Below are positions 23,881-33,460 of a stretch of DNA of 53,427 nt, piece after piece; within the stretch, counting starts at the first letter, position 1, and the number at the start of each line of letters is the position of its first letter. The notes under the pieces are model-generated. The model had not been told where the DNA came from. It was given only the letters and a program-made list of their open reading frames with translations, and did not search any database. Origin of the DNA: an uncultured Bryobacterales bacterium (GTDB taxonomy: Bacteria > Acidobacteriota > Terriglobia > Bryobacterales > Bryobacteraceae). The stretch spans positions 1 to 53,427 of the forward strand of contig CALGAR010000113.1 in NCBI GenBank assembly GCA_937959285.1. The letters are read 5' to 3'. Both the position numbers and the translations under genes were made by a program.

Positions 23881-25974
23881 ATGCCACGCACGGTACCGTT
23901 AGAAAAAATGAGGAACATCGGCATCATGGCCCACATCGATGCCGGTAAGACGACCACGACGGAACGCATTCTGTACTACACCGGTCGGACGTATAAGATC
24001 GGCGAGGTTCATGAAGGCACTGCCGTCATGGACTGGATGGCTCAGGAGCAGGAACGCGGGATCACCATCACTTCAGCCGCCACCACGTGCGAATGGCGCG
24101 ATTACCACATCAACATCATCGATACGCCTGGCCACGTCGACTTTACTGCTGAGGTGGAACGCAGCCTGCGCGTCCTGGACGGAGCTGTCGCAGTATTCGA
24201 CGCGGTTGCCGGCGTTCAGCCTCAATCCGAGACGGTCTGGCGTCAGGCGGACAAGTATCGCGTTCCGCGCATCTGCTTCATCAATAAGATGGACCGTGTT
24301 GGCGCGGACTTCTACCACGCGGTGTCCACCATTGTGGACCGCTTGAAGGCCCGGCCGGTTCCGATCCAGCTCCCGGTTGGAGCGGAAGATCAGTTCAAGG
24401 GCGTTATCGACCTGATCAGGATGAAGGCACGCATCTGGCGCGATGAGACGCTGGGTGCGAAGTATGACGATGTCGACATTCCGGCAGACCTCCTTGAAAA
24501 GGCGCAGGAATACCGGAACCAGATGATTGAGGCGATCTCGGAAAGCGACGACACGCTCTTCGAGAAATTCATCGAGGGCCAGGCGCTTACCGAGCAGGAG
24601 ATTCTGCAGGGGATTCGCAAGGCAACCATCGAGCAAAAGATCTTCCCGGTCATCTGCGGCTCCTCCTTTAAGAACAAAGGCGTTCAGAATCTTCTCGACG
24701 CCGTTGTCGACTTCCTGCCCTCCCCGGTCGACATTCCTCCCGTTCAAGGTACCGCCGTTGACAATCCGGAAGAGCTGATGGAGCGCAAGGCTTCGGATGA
24801 CGAGCCCTTCTCCGCTCTGGTCTTCAAGATCATGACGGACCCCTTCGTCGGCCAGCTCGCATTCCTTCGCGTTTACTCCGGCAAGCTCAGCAACGGCGAC
24901 TCGGTGCTGAATGTCGGCAAGAACCGCAAGGAGCGCATCGGCCGCCTCGTGAAGATGCACGCCAACAAGCGCGAGGAAATTCAGGAAGTGCTTGCTGGAG
25001 ACATCTGCGCCGCCGTCGGGTTGAAGACGGTCAGCACCGGCGACACGATCTGCGACGAGCAGGCTCCCATTATTCTCGAGTCCATCGACTTCCCCGCCCC
25101 GGTCATCCAGCTTGCGATTGAGCCGAAGACGAAGGCCGATCAGGAGAAACTTGGCATGGCGATCGCCAAGCTGGTTCAGGAGGACCCGACGCTGAAGGTT
25201 TCGACAGATACCGACACAGGGCAGACGATTCTCGCCGGCATGGGCGAGCTGCACCTCGAAATTATCGTCGACCGCCTGCAGCGCGAGTTCAACGTGGGCG
25301 CCAACGTCGGCAAGCCGCAGGTTGCATATCGCGAGACGGTTCGCCGTCCGGCCGAGGGCGAAGGCCGGTTTGTCCGCCAGACCGGCGGTAAAGGCCAGTA
25401 CGGTCACGTTAAGATCCGGATCGAGCCTCTCGAAGAGGGCAAGGGTTTCGAGTTTGTGAACGCCATTGTTGGCGGCGTCGTTCCTAAGGAATACGTTCCG
25501 GCTGTGGAGAAGGGCATCGTGGAAGCGCTCGAGGGCGGTATTCTCGCCGGGTATCCGATGTCGGACCTGCGAGTGACCCTCTACGACGGCAGCTACCACG
25601 AGGTCGACTCTTCGGAAATGGCCTTCAAGATTGCCGGCTCCATGGCGATTAAGGATGCGGCGCAGAAGGCGAAACCGGTGCTCCTTGAGCCGATCATGGC
25701 CGTGGAGGTCGTGGTGCCCGATGAATACATGGGCGCCGTAAACGGTGACTTGATCTCCCGCCGCGGACGGCTGGAGGGCATGGAGTTGCGCGGCACAACT
25801 CAGATCATCAAAGCCATGGTGCCGCTGTCTGAGATGTTTGGCTACGCGACCGAGCTGCGCTCGCGCACGCAAGGCCGCGGCAGCTTCACAATGCACTTTG
25901 GGCGCTACGAAGAAGTGCCCGCGTCGCTGGCAGAGGAAATCATCAGCAAGGTGCAAGGCAAGGTTACTGGTTAA
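23881..25974 (+). CDS. fusA: Elongation factor G
   Basis: A 697-residue GTPase that drives translocation. G1 AHIDAGKTTTTERILYY, the switch II DTPGHVDF, and NKMD are intact; the five EF-G domains follow in order with the domain IV tip segment (GGKGQYGHVKIRIEP) and the C-terminal GRGSFTMHFGRYEEVP. The length and motifs fit classical EF-G1 rather than the EF-G2 paralogues. It begins 21 bases after rpsG and ends 42 bases before tuf. Confidence 0.98.
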   Translation: MPRTVPLEKMRNIGIMAHIDAGKTTTTERILYYTGRTYKIGEVHEGTAVMDWMAQEQERGITITSAATTCEWRDYHINIIDTPGHVDFTAEVERSLRVLDGAVAVFDAVAGVQPQSETVWRQADKYRVPRICFINKMDRVGADFYHAVSTIVDRLKARPVPIQLPVGAEDQFKGVIDLIRMKARIWRDETLGAKYDDVDIPADLLEKAQEYRNQMIEAISESDDTLFEKFIEGQALTEQEILQGIRKATIEQKIFPVICGSSFKNKGVQNLLDAVVDFLPSPVDIPPVQGTAVDNPEELMERKASDDEPFSALVFKIMTDPFVGQLAFLRVYSGKLSNGDSVLNVGKNRKERIGRLVKMHANKREEIQEVLAGDICAAVGLKTVSTGDTICDEQAPIILESIDFPAPVIQLAIEPKTKADQEKLGMAIAKLVQEDPTLKVSTDTDTGQTILAGMGELHLEIIVDRLQREFNVGANVGKPQVAYRETVRRPAEGEGRFVRQTGGKGQYGHVKIRIEPLEEGKGFEFVNAIVGGVVPKEYVPAVEKGIVEALEGGILAGYPMSDLRVTLYDGSYHEVDSSEMAFKIAGSMAIKDAAQKAKPVLLEPIMAVEVVVPDEYMGAVNGDLISRRGRLEGMELRGTTQIIKAMVPLSEMFGYATELRSRTQGRGSFTMHFGRYEEVPASLAEEIISKVQGKVTG

Positions 25975-26016
25975 CAGCTACCAACAAGATCAGTTCCACT
26001 AGGAGAACGAACAACT

Positions 26017-27204
<1,188 letters not shown>

Positions 27205-27214
27205 TTCCGCACTA

Positions 27215-27238
27215 CGGGCGGGGCCTCGGTCCCGCCCG
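27215..27238. terminator. Hairpin after tuf
   Basis: Eight-base perfect stem CGGGCGGG / CCCGCCCG with an eight-base loop, the first pair of which can form a G-T wobble. It begins ten bases after the tuf stop and lies between tuf and rpsJ. No T-run follows, so it may act as a partial terminator or RNA-processing site that separates str and S10 expression. Confidence 0.5.
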
Positions 27239-27279
27239 GCTGGCGAGTGCAACTGGCGCGACGAAAGACTGAGAGCAAG

Positions 27280-27606
27280 ATGCTGAGAGAACGGATTCGA
27301 ATTCGATTGAAGGCTTACGATCACCGGGTCTTAGACCAGTCGACAACCGAGATTGTCGAAACGGCTAGAAAGACTGGGGCCCAGGTGGCGGGTCCCATCC
27401 CGTTGCCGACGGTCAAAAACCGGTACACGGTTCTGCGCTCGCCTCACGTCGACAAGAAGTCGCGCGAGCAGTTTGAGATCCGTACGCACAAGCGCCTGCT
27501 GGATATTCTCGAGCCGACGCAGGACACTGTGGACGCGCTGATGAAGCTGGATCTTCCGGCAGGTGTGGACGTCGAGATCAAGGCGTTTGGGAAAGACAGG
27601 AAATAG
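27280..27606 (+). CDS. rpsJ: 30S ribosomal protein S10
   Basis: A 108-residue protein of the 30S head that also joins NusB in antitermination. RIRIRLKAYDHRVLDQS, the GPIPLPTVKNRYTVLRSPHVDKKSREQFEIRTHKR core (here read in parts) and the final KLDLPAGVDVEIK are standard. The ATG at 27280 is preferred over upstream starts because S10 begins right before the RERIRI strand. It opens the S10 operon. Confidence 0.97.
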   Translation: MLRERIRIRLKAYDHRVLDQSTTEIVETARKTGAQVAGPIPLPTVKNRYTVLRSPHVDKKSREQFEIRTHKRLLDILEPTQDTVDALMKLDLPAGVDVEIKAFGKDRK

Positions 27607-27669
27607 ACCGGGTTGCCGAGCCGGATTCTTGGTCCGGCAGGATGAAACTCGGGGGAACCAGGAACGTTT

Positions 27670-28296
27670 ATGAGCCCAGGAATTCTTGGCAAGAAGATCG
27701 GTATGACGCAGGTGTTCCGCCCTGACGGCCAGGTGGTCCCGGTGACCGTGCTGAAGGCAGGACCATGTGTGGTCGTGCAGCGGAAGACGCCGGTCACGGA
27801 TGGCTATGATGCCGTACAGCTTGGACTTGTGGAGTTCGGGAAGAAACCGAACAAGCCGATGGCGGGTCATCTGAAAAAGGCAAATGTGGAGGGCACCAAG
27901 TTCCTGCGAGAACTGCGTCTGCGACCGGGCGATGACGATTTGAAAGCCGGCGACCGCATCCTGGTAGACCAGTTCAAGCCCAAGGACATTGTGGATGTGA
28001 TTGGCGTGAGCAAGGGGCGTGGCTTTGCGGGTTTTGTGAAGCGCCACCATTTTCGTGGCGGTGAGAAGACGCATGGTTCGATGTTCCATCGGGCTCCTGG
28101 CTCGATTGGCGCATCCAGCTTCCCCTCCCGGGTTTTTCCAGGTATGCGCGCCGCCGGGCATATGGGCCACCAGCGGGTGACGGTGCGAAATCTGGAGGTC
28201 GTGCAGGTAGATACCGAAGATAACCTTCTCGTAGTGAAGGGTGCCGTTCCCGGACCGAATGGCGGGTACGTGATCGTGCGGCGGGCAAAGAGGTAA
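27670..28296 (+). CDS. rplC: 50S ribosomal protein L3
   Basis: A 208-residue early-assembly protein of the 50S subunit whose central loop reaches the peptidyl-transferase centre. GILGKKIGMTQVF opens the protein; GFAGFVKRHHFRGG and HRAPGSIGASSFPSRVFPGMRAAGHMG form the conserved loop. The FPGMRAAG piece differs slightly from the common KGKRMAG form. A six-base stem (GCCGGA / TCCGGC, 27620-27638) and a GGGGGAACCAGGA region lie between rpsJ and the ATG. Confidence 0.97.
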   Translation: MSPGILGKKIGMTQVFRPDGQVVPVTVLKAGPCVVVQRKTPVTDGYDAVQLGLVEFGKKPNKPMAGHLKKANVEGTKFLRELRLRPGDDDLKAGDRILVDQFKPKDIVDVIGVSKGRGFAGFVKRHHFRGGEKTHGSMFHRAPGSIGASSFPSRVFPGMRAAGHMGHQRVTVRNLEVVQVDTEDNLLVVKGAVPGPNGGYVIVRRAKR

Positions 28297-28301
28297 CGGT
28301 C

Positions 28302-28928
28302 ATGCCGAAGGTAGATGTCATTGATCTGAATAACCAGAAGGTCGGCGAGATCGAGCTGGCAGACAGCGTATTCGGCGCCGAGGTCAACGAGAATCTGCTC
28401 TGGGAGGCGGTGCGTCATCATCTGGCGTGCGCTCGCGCCGGCACGGCCAAAACCAAGACGCGGCATGAAGTGTCCGGCTCCGGCAAGAAGCTGTGGCGCC
28501 AGAAGGGTACGGGCCGCGCCCGTATGGGCTCCATCCGGTCGCCGCTTTGGCGGCATGGCGGCACCGTGCACGGACCGCAGCCGCGGGATTACAGCTACCG
28601 GCTCCCAAGGAAGATGATCCTTGGGGCCCTGCGCAGCGCTCTGAGCGCGAAGCTCCGGGATGGCGAGTTGAAGGTGGTGCAGGGGTTCACACTGAACGAC
28701 CACAAGACGAAGACAATGCGCGCGGCGCTCGATAAACTGCAGGCCGGAAAGACGGTTCTGCTGGTGGAGAACGAGGACAACCGGAACTTGCGGCTTGGAT
28801 CGCGCAATCTTCCCGGCGTGAAGATGGTCGCGAGCCGTGAGGTGACCACCTACGATCTGCTCAGACACGCCAATGTGTTCCTGAGCCAGTCCGCGGCGTT
28901 GAAGCTTTCGGAGGCGTTGGCGCGATGA
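28302..28928 (+). CDS. rplD: 50S ribosomal protein L4
   Basis: A 208-residue protein lining the exit tunnel. KLWRQKGTGRARMGSIRSP with GGTVHGPQPRDYSYRLP is the conserved tunnel-loop region, and KMVASREVTTYDLLRH is the usual end. In E. coli L4 represses its own operon by binding the S10 leader; no matching leader is recognised here. It begins five bases after rplC, with AGGTAA serving as the ribosome binding site, and overlaps rplW by four bases. Confidence 0.97.
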   Translation: MPKVDVIDLNNQKVGEIELADSVFGAEVNENLLWEAVRHHLACARAGTAKTKTRHEVSGSGKKLWRQKGTGRARMGSIRSPLWRHGGTVHGPQPRDYSYRLPRKMILGALRSALSAKLRDGELKVVQGFTLNDHKTKTMRAALDKLQAGKTVLLVENEDNRNLRLGSRNLPGVKMVASREVTTYDLLRHANVFLSQSAALKLSEALAR

Positions 28929-29212
28929 CAGAGTTTGAAGTAATTAAGCGCCCGATCGTTACCGAGAAGGGTGTGACGAAGAAAGATGACGAGCGGACCC
29001 TCTGCTTCGAGGTCCATCCGGACGCCAACAAGACGCAGATCAAGCATGCTGTCGAGCGTCTCTTCAAGGTGAAGGTGGAGGATGTCCGCACGGCGGTGTT
29101 TGAGGGAAAACTGCGGCGTCGGGGCCGCTTCAGCGGTTACGCATCGGACTGGAAGAAAGCGTACGTGCGCCTGAAGGCCGGCGAAAAGATGCCGGAGTAC
29201 GCCGAGATTTAG
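28925..29212 (+). CDS. rplW: 50S ribosomal protein L23
   Basis: A 95-residue protein at the tunnel exit and docking site for trigger factor and SRP. IKRPIVTEKGV and VEDVRTAVFEGKLRRRGRFSGYASDWKKAYVRLK (seen as consecutive segments) are typical. The ATGA overlap with rplD indicates coupled translation. Confidence 0.97.
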   Translation: MTEFEVIKRPIVTEKGVTKKDDERTLCFEVHPDANKTQIKHAVERLFKVKVEDVRTAVFEGKLRRRGRFSGYASDWKKAYVRLKAGEKMPEYAEI

Positions 29213-29234
29213 CAGGGAGCAGCGGAGACCGAAG

Positions 29235-30065
29235 ATGCCGATTAAGACATACAGGCCGACAACGGCGACACGGCGGTTCCAGTCCGTGGTATCCCGCGAG
29301 GACATCACGAAGGACAGGCCGGAGAAGTCGCTGGTCAGGGGTAAGACCCGTTCCGGCGGCCGCAACAACGTTGGCAGGATTTCTGTCCGATTTCGAGGAG
29401 GCGGGGCGAAGAGAGCCTACCGGCTGATCGATTTCAAGCGCGATAAGTTCGGTGTTCCTGCGCGAGTTGCAGCGATTGAATACGATCCCAATCGGACGGC
29501 GAGAATTGCTCTGCTGCACTACGCAGACGGCGAGAAGCGCTACATTCTGGCGCCGGTCGGCCTGGAAGTCGGCCGGACCGTGATGTCGGGGCCGGACGCT
29601 GACATTCTTGTGGGCAACGCGTTGCCGCTCAAGAACATTCCTCCCGGCACCACGATCCACAACATTGAGCTGAGGCCCGGCAAGGGCGGCCAGATGGTCC
29701 GTTCGGCGGGGGCTGCGGCCCAACTGGTTTCGCGGGAGGAAGACTACGCGCTGCTGAAGCTGCCTTCGGGCGAAACGCGGCGCGTCCGTGTGGAATGCAT
29801 GGCGACCGTGGGCCAGGTAGGTAACCTCGACCACGAGAACGTCTCACTCGGCAAGGCCGGGCGCAAGCGGTGGCTTGGGCGGCGCCCGCACAATCGCGGC
29901 GTCTCCATGAACCCGGTGGATCACCCGCACGGCGGCGGCGAGGGTAAAACCTCCGGAGGCCGTCATCCGGTGACGCCGTGGGGCCAGCCGACACGCGGCT
30001 TCAAGACGCGCAACAACAAGCGCACCGAGAAGCTGATCGTGAGCCGGAAGGCGAAGAAGCGCTAG
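29235..30065 (+). CDS. rplB: 50S ribosomal protein L2
   Basis: A 276-residue protein needed for subunit joining and peptidyl transfer. The N-terminal KTYRPTTATRR, the core VPARVAAIEYDPNRTARIAL and the C-terminal loop VDHPHGGGEGKTSGGRHPVTPWG, which carries the His known to matter near the catalytic centre, are intact. The end is rich in Lys and Arg. GGAGACCGAAG before the ATG supplies the ribosome binding site. Confidence 0.98.
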   Translation: MPIKTYRPTTATRRFQSVVSREDITKDRPEKSLVRGKTRSGGRNNVGRISVRFRGGGAKRAYRLIDFKRDKFGVPARVAAIEYDPNRTARIALLHYADGEKRYILAPVGLEVGRTVMSGPDADILVGNALPLKNIPPGTTIHNIELRPGKGGQMVRSAGAAAQLVSREEDYALLKLPSGETRRVRVECMATVGQVGNLDHENVSLGKAGRKRWLGRRPHNRGVSMNPVDHPHGGGEGKTSGGRHPVTPWGQPTRGFKTRNNKRTEKLIVSRKAKKR

Positions 30066-30097
30066 CAATGGCAAGAGCTGAGAAGGGGTAGGAAACG

Positions 30098-30379
30098 ATG
30101 AGTCGCTCGCTCAAGAAGGGTCCGTTCACGGATGAGCATCTCCTGAAAAAGGTGCTGGCCATGAACGAGAAAAACGAGAAGAAAGTTATCCGCACCTGGT
30201 CGCGGCGCTCCACTATTCTGCCGGAATTCGTTGGGCACACGCTCGCGGTGCACAACGGCAAGAAGTTCATCCCGGTCTACGTGACCGAGAATATGGTGGG
30301 CCACAAGCTCGGAGAGTTCTCGCCGACACGGACCTTTAAGGGACACGTAGGGAAATCGGAGAAGTCAGGCAAGTCCTAA
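30098..30379 (+). CDS. rpsS: 30S ribosomal protein S19
   Basis: A 93-residue 30S head protein that contacts S13 and the A-site region. MSRSLKKGPFTDEHLLKK opens it, and IRTWSRRSTILPEFVGHTLAVHNGKKFIPVYVTENMVGHKLGEF (in consecutive segments) is the conserved core. GGGGTAGGAAACG lies before the ATG. Confidence 0.97.
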   Translation: MSRSLKKGPFTDEHLLKKVLAMNEKNEKKVIRTWSRRSTILPEFVGHTLAVHNGKKFIPVYVTENMVGHKLGEFSPTRTFKGHVGKSEKSGKS

Positions 30380-30409
30380 TGCGGGCTGGGCCGTTCTAGC
30401 GAGGGAAAG

Positions 30410-30760
30410 ATGCAAGCAAGAGCGGAAGCGAGATACGTTCGGGTTTCGGCGCAGAAGGCGCGCCTCGTCGTGGATCTGATCCGCGGCCGGAAGGCGGGCG
30501 ATGCGATCAACATTCTTCGCTCGACCAACAAGCGCATCGCGCCGACTGTGGAGAAGGTGTTGCGGTCGGCGATTGCGAACGCCGAGAACCAGAACACGGA
30601 CGTAGATGTCGACACGCTGTACGTGTCAGAAGCGTACGTAAATGAAGGGCCGCGGATGAAGCGGGTTCGTCCTGCTCCGATGGGCCGGGCTTACAGATAT
30701 CAGCGGCGGTTGTCCCACATCGTGGTGAAGGTCGCCGACGGAAAGGGCGAGGACGAGTAG
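30410..30760 (+). CDS. rplV: 50S ribosomal protein L22
   Basis: A 116-residue protein whose beta-hairpin lines the exit tunnel. YVRVSAQKARLVVDLIRG starts it, and the GPRMKRVRPAPMGRAYRYQRRLSH hairpin is complete, with no change typical of macrolide resistance visible. The next gene begins after three bases. Confidence 0.97.
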   Translation: MQARAEARYVRVSAQKARLVVDLIRGRKAGDAINILRSTNKRIAPTVEKVLRSAIANAENQNTDVDVDTLYVSEAYVNEGPRMKRVRPAPMGRAYRYQRRLSHIVVKVADGKGEDE

Positions 30761-30763
30761 TAC

Positions 30764-31696
30764 ATGGGTCAGAAAGTTCATCCGTACGGCTTCCGGTTGG
30801 GTGTCACCAAGACGTGGCGCTCCCGCTGGTTCGCCAAACAGGACTATGCCAAGCTTCTGCTCGAGGATCTGGAGCTGAAGGAGTCCTTGCAGGAGCGGCT
30901 GAAGTCAGCCGGCGTCAGCTCGATCGAGGTCGACCGCCCGGGCAACAAGCTGAGAATCACGATCCGCACCTCACGGCCTGGAATCATTATCGGGCGTAAG
31001 GGCGCCGAGATTGAGAAGCTGAAGCAGGATCTGGCGCGGAAGACGAAGCGCGAAGTCTTCATTGACATTCAGGAAGTGCACAAGCCCGAGCTGGATGCGC
31101 AGCTCGTCTCGGAGTCGATCGCGCTTCAGCTGGAGAAGCGCGTTGCGTTCCGCCGGGCAATGCGCAAGGCGGTGGACTCGGCGCTGCGTTTCGGCTGCAA
31201 GGGAATCAAGGTCCGGGTATCGGGCCGTCTGAACGGCGCCGAGATTGCGCGCAGCGAGTGGTATCTGCAGGGACAGTTGCCGCTCCACACGCTTCGCGCG
31301 GACATCGAGTACGGGTTCAGCCAGGCCTACACGACCTACGGCGTCATTGGCATCAAGGTTTGGATTTACAAGGGCGAGATCCTCGACGGCCGCCGTGGCC
31401 TGCAGCGTGAGCCGGAGCCTCGGCGCCAGCAGCGGGACCGCCGCGAGCGCGGCGAACGGCGAGGCGGAGCAGCACCTGCTCCTGCGCCGGTTCCGGCGGC
31501 AAGCGCTCCGCCCGTTCCGGCTGCAGAGGGAGTGCAGACACGCGCTCCGATTCTGCCGCCAATGGCTACGCCGCAGCCGCCAGCTTGGAAGCAGGAATTG
31601 AAGCAGGAGGCTTCGCAGGAGAGTTCGCAGGAAACAGCCGCACCCGAGGCAACGCCCGGCACGGAGAGCCAGGAGCAGGCGCCTTCGGCGGAGTGA
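30764..31696 (+). CDS. rpsC: 30S ribosomal protein S3 with long C-terminal extension
   Basis: A 310-residue protein of the 30S mRNA entry site. Residues 1-215 are a normal S3: GQKVHPYGFRLG, the KH domain with RPGIIIGRKGAEIEKLK and the C-terminal VKVWIYKGEI end (here GVIGIKVWIYKGEI). About 90 further residues follow that most S3 proteins lack: a basic part rich in Arg, then Pro/Ala repeats, then a Gln/Glu/Ser-rich acidic tail. It is likely disordered and exposed at the solvent side. The frame shows normal codon use and no stop or shift, so the extension looks real. Confidence 0.96.
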   Translation: MGQKVHPYGFRLGVTKTWRSRWFAKQDYAKLLLEDLELKESLQERLKSAGVSSIEVDRPGNKLRITIRTSRPGIIIGRKGAEIEKLKQDLARKTKREVFIDIQEVHKPELDAQLVSESIALQLEKRVAFRRAMRKAVDSALRFGCKGIKVRVSGRLNGAEIARSEWYLQGQLPLHTLRADIEYGFSQAYTTYGVIGIKVWIYKGEILDGRRGLQREPEPRRQQRDRRERGERRGGAAPAPAPVPAASAPPVPAAEGVQTRAPILPPMATPQPPAWKQELKQEASQESSQETAAPEATPGTESQEQAPSAE

Positions 31697-31712
31697 ACGG
31701 AGATAGCAAGCC

Positions 31713-32129
31713 ATGTTGATGCCTAAGAAGGTCAAGTACAGGAAGCAGCAAAGAGGCCGCATGACCGGGAAAGCTTGGCGCGGCGCGACGCTGGCCTTCG
31801 GAGACTACGGGCTGAAGGCGTTGGCCTGTGGCTGGGTTACAGATCGCCAGATTGAAGCGGCCCGCATCGCGATGACGCGGTTTATCAAGCGCGGCGGCAA
31901 AGTCTGGATTCGGATGTTCCCGGACAAGCCGATCACCAAGAAGCCCGCGGAAACCCGTATGGGTAAAGGCAAGGGCGCGCCCGAGCAATGGGTGTGCGTG
32001 GTCAAGCCGGGAAAGATCATGTTTGAGATGGAGGGAGTCGCACCGGACATCGCTACGGAAGCGATGCGGCTTGCGGCGCAGAAGCTGCCCATCCCCACTA
32101 AGGTGGTGATTCGCCAGCCTGGCGAGTAG
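31713..32129 (+). CDS. rplP: 50S ribosomal protein L16
   Basis: A 138-residue protein near the A site of the 50S subunit. MLMPKKVKYRKQQRGRMTG is the standard start, which decides for the ATG at 31713 rather than the one two codons on. FGDYGLKALACGWVTDRQIEAARIA and MGKGKGAPEQWVCVVKPG follow in order. Confidence 0.97.
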   Translation: MLMPKKVKYRKQQRGRMTGKAWRGATLAFGDYGLKALACGWVTDRQIEAARIAMTRFIKRGGKVWIRMFPDKPITKKPAETRMGKGKGAPEQWVCVVKPGKIMFEMEGVAPDIATEAMRLAAQKLPIPTKVVIRQPGE

Positions 32130-32146
32130 GCTTCAGGAGTGAAGAG

Positions 32147-32359
32147 ATGAAGGCGCAGAAGCTACGGGAGCTGGACGACAAAGAATTGAAGGCACGGGCC
32201 GTGGAGATGCAGGAACAGATGTTCCGGCTCCGATTCCAGATGTCGATGGGACAGATGGACGGCCTGAAGAAGCTGCGGGAGCTCAAGAAGGACCGTGCGC
32301 GGGTATTAGGGATTCTGCGTGAGCGCGAACTGGCTGCAGCATCCAAGGGGAGTGAGTAG
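32147..32359 (+). CDS. rpmC: 50S ribosomal protein L29
   Basis: A 70-residue helical hairpin protein at the tunnel exit beside L23. LRELDDKELKARAVEMQEQMFRLRFQMSMGQ and LKKDRARVLGILRERE (in segments) are the two helices. GGAGTGAAGAG precedes the ATG. rpsQ starts after three bases. Confidence 0.96.
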   Translation: MKAQKLRELDDKELKARAVEMQEQMFRLRFQMSMGQMDGLKKLRELKKDRARVLGILRERELAAASKGSE

Positions 32360-32362
32360 ACG

Positions 32363-32668
32363 ATGGCGGATCAGACGAAAATCACTCACAAGAACGAGAA
32401 GGTCGGCGAAGTTGTGTCGACCAAGATGAACAAGACGATCGTCGTCGAGGTGACCCGCCGTGTCCCGCACCCGCTGTACAAGCGAATCGTGACACGCCGT
32501 AAGAAGTTCTACGCGCACGACGAGGAGAATTCGGCCCGGGTCGGCGATATGGTGCGAATCATCGAGTGCCGCCCGATGAGCCGGCTGAAGCGTTGGCGTC
32601 TTGGCGAGATTATCCGCCGCAGTGCGTTGGCTGCGGTGGAGGCTGAGGCCATCGCGGAAGAGAAGTAA
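32363..32668 (+). CDS. rpsQ: 30S ribosomal protein S17
   Basis: A 101-residue OB-fold protein of the 30S body. GEVVSTKMNKTIVVEVTRRVPHPLYKRIVTR opens the fold, and DMVRIIECRPMSRLKRWRLGEI closes it (consecutive segments). It is about 15 residues longer than the usual 80-85, the extra being an Ala/Glu-rich C-terminal helix (RRSALAAVEAEAIAEEK). It ends the S10 operon part of the cluster. Confidence 0.96.
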   Translation: MADQTKITHKNEKVGEVVSTKMNKTIVVEVTRRVPHPLYKRIVTRRKKFYAHDEENSARVGDMVRIIECRPMSRLKRWRLGEIIRRSALAAVEAEAIAEEK

Positions 32669-32700
32669 ACGCGGCGACCAGGATTTAAGGAGAAACGTCA

Positions 32701-33069
32701 ATGATCGGGATGAGAACGATCCTCGAGGTGGCCGACAACAGCGGCGCGCGCCGGCTGCAGTGCATCTTGCCGCGTGGCGGCGACCTCGGTCTGCGGGCCG
32801 GCCTTGGCGACGTCGTTACAGCGAGCGTGAAAGAGGCTGCCCCGGACTCCAATATCAAGAAGGGTAAAGTAGTGCGGTGCGTGATTGTGCGGATGCGCAA
32901 GGAGACCCGCCGCAAGGACGGCACCTACATTCGATTCGATTCGAATGCGGCAGTGCTGATCAACGAGCTTGGGGAGCCCATCGGCACACGCGTATTCGGA
33001 CCGGTGGCGCGCGAGCTGCGTGACAAGCGGTTCATGAAGATTGTGTCGCTGGCTCCGGAGGTTATTTAG
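32701..33069 (+). CDS. rplN: 50S ribosomal protein L14
   Basis: A 122-residue protein that bridges to the 30S subunit. ILEVADNSGARRLQCI, GDVVTASVKEA and VIVRMRKETRRKDGTYIRFDSNAAVLI are typical; the end RELRDKRFMKIVSLAPEVI is complete. TAAGGAGAAACGTC before the ATG is a strong ribosome binding site. It starts the spc operon part. Confidence 0.97.
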   Translation: MIGMRTILEVADNSGARRLQCILPRGGDLGLRAGLGDVVTASVKEAAPDSNIKKGKVVRCVIVRMRKETRRKDGTYIRFDSNAAVLINELGEPIGTRVFGPVARELRDKRFMKIVSLAPEVI

Positions 33070-33070
33070 G

Positions 33071-33454
33071 ATGGCCAAGGCACCTACGCGCCGGACGGCG
33101 GAACAGCCGAAGCAGCGGCTTCGGATCCGCATCAAGAAGAACGACATGGTGAAGGTCATCGCGGGCCGCGACAAAGGAAAGGTCGGCCGGGTCCTCGATG
33201 TGAACCGGGAGACGGGTCGCATCCTGGTCGAAGGCGTCATGATGACCAAGAAGCACACGCGCCCGAATCCTGCGAAGCAGATCAAAGGCGGGATTGCGGA
33301 GCGCGAGAGTCCCATCCACGTCTCCAATGTCATGATTCTGACCTCCGGAGGCGTCCCCACGCGGATCGGCACGCGCGTGGAGACCGTGGGGGGCAAGACT
33401 CGCCGTGTCCGGATCGCCAGGAAGACCGGCGAGGTGCTGGATAAGAAGGGCTAG
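33071..33454 (+). CDS. rplX: 50S ribosomal protein L24
   Basis: A 127-residue assembly-initiator protein of the 50S subunit with a KOW motif (MVKVIAGRDKGKVGRVLDVN) and a VEGVMMTKKHTRPNP segment. The ATG at 33071 is one base after the rplN stop. It has about 18 residues before the KOW domain, rather more than usual, rich in Arg and Lys. Confidence 0.96.
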   Translation: MAKAPTRRTAEQPKQRLRIRIKKNDMVKVIAGRDKGKVGRVLDVNRETGRILVEGVMMTKKHTRPNPAKQIKGGIAERESPIHVSNVMILTSGGVPTRIGTRVETVGGKTRRVRIARKTGEVLDKKG

Positions 33455-33460
33455 TGAGCG

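Noticed and set aside
24073..25956. A 627-codon open frame on the minus strand across fusA
   Set aside because: It mirrors fusA, has no recognisable domain, and has the His/Leu/Arg-rich look of a reverse-complement reading of a GC-rich gene.
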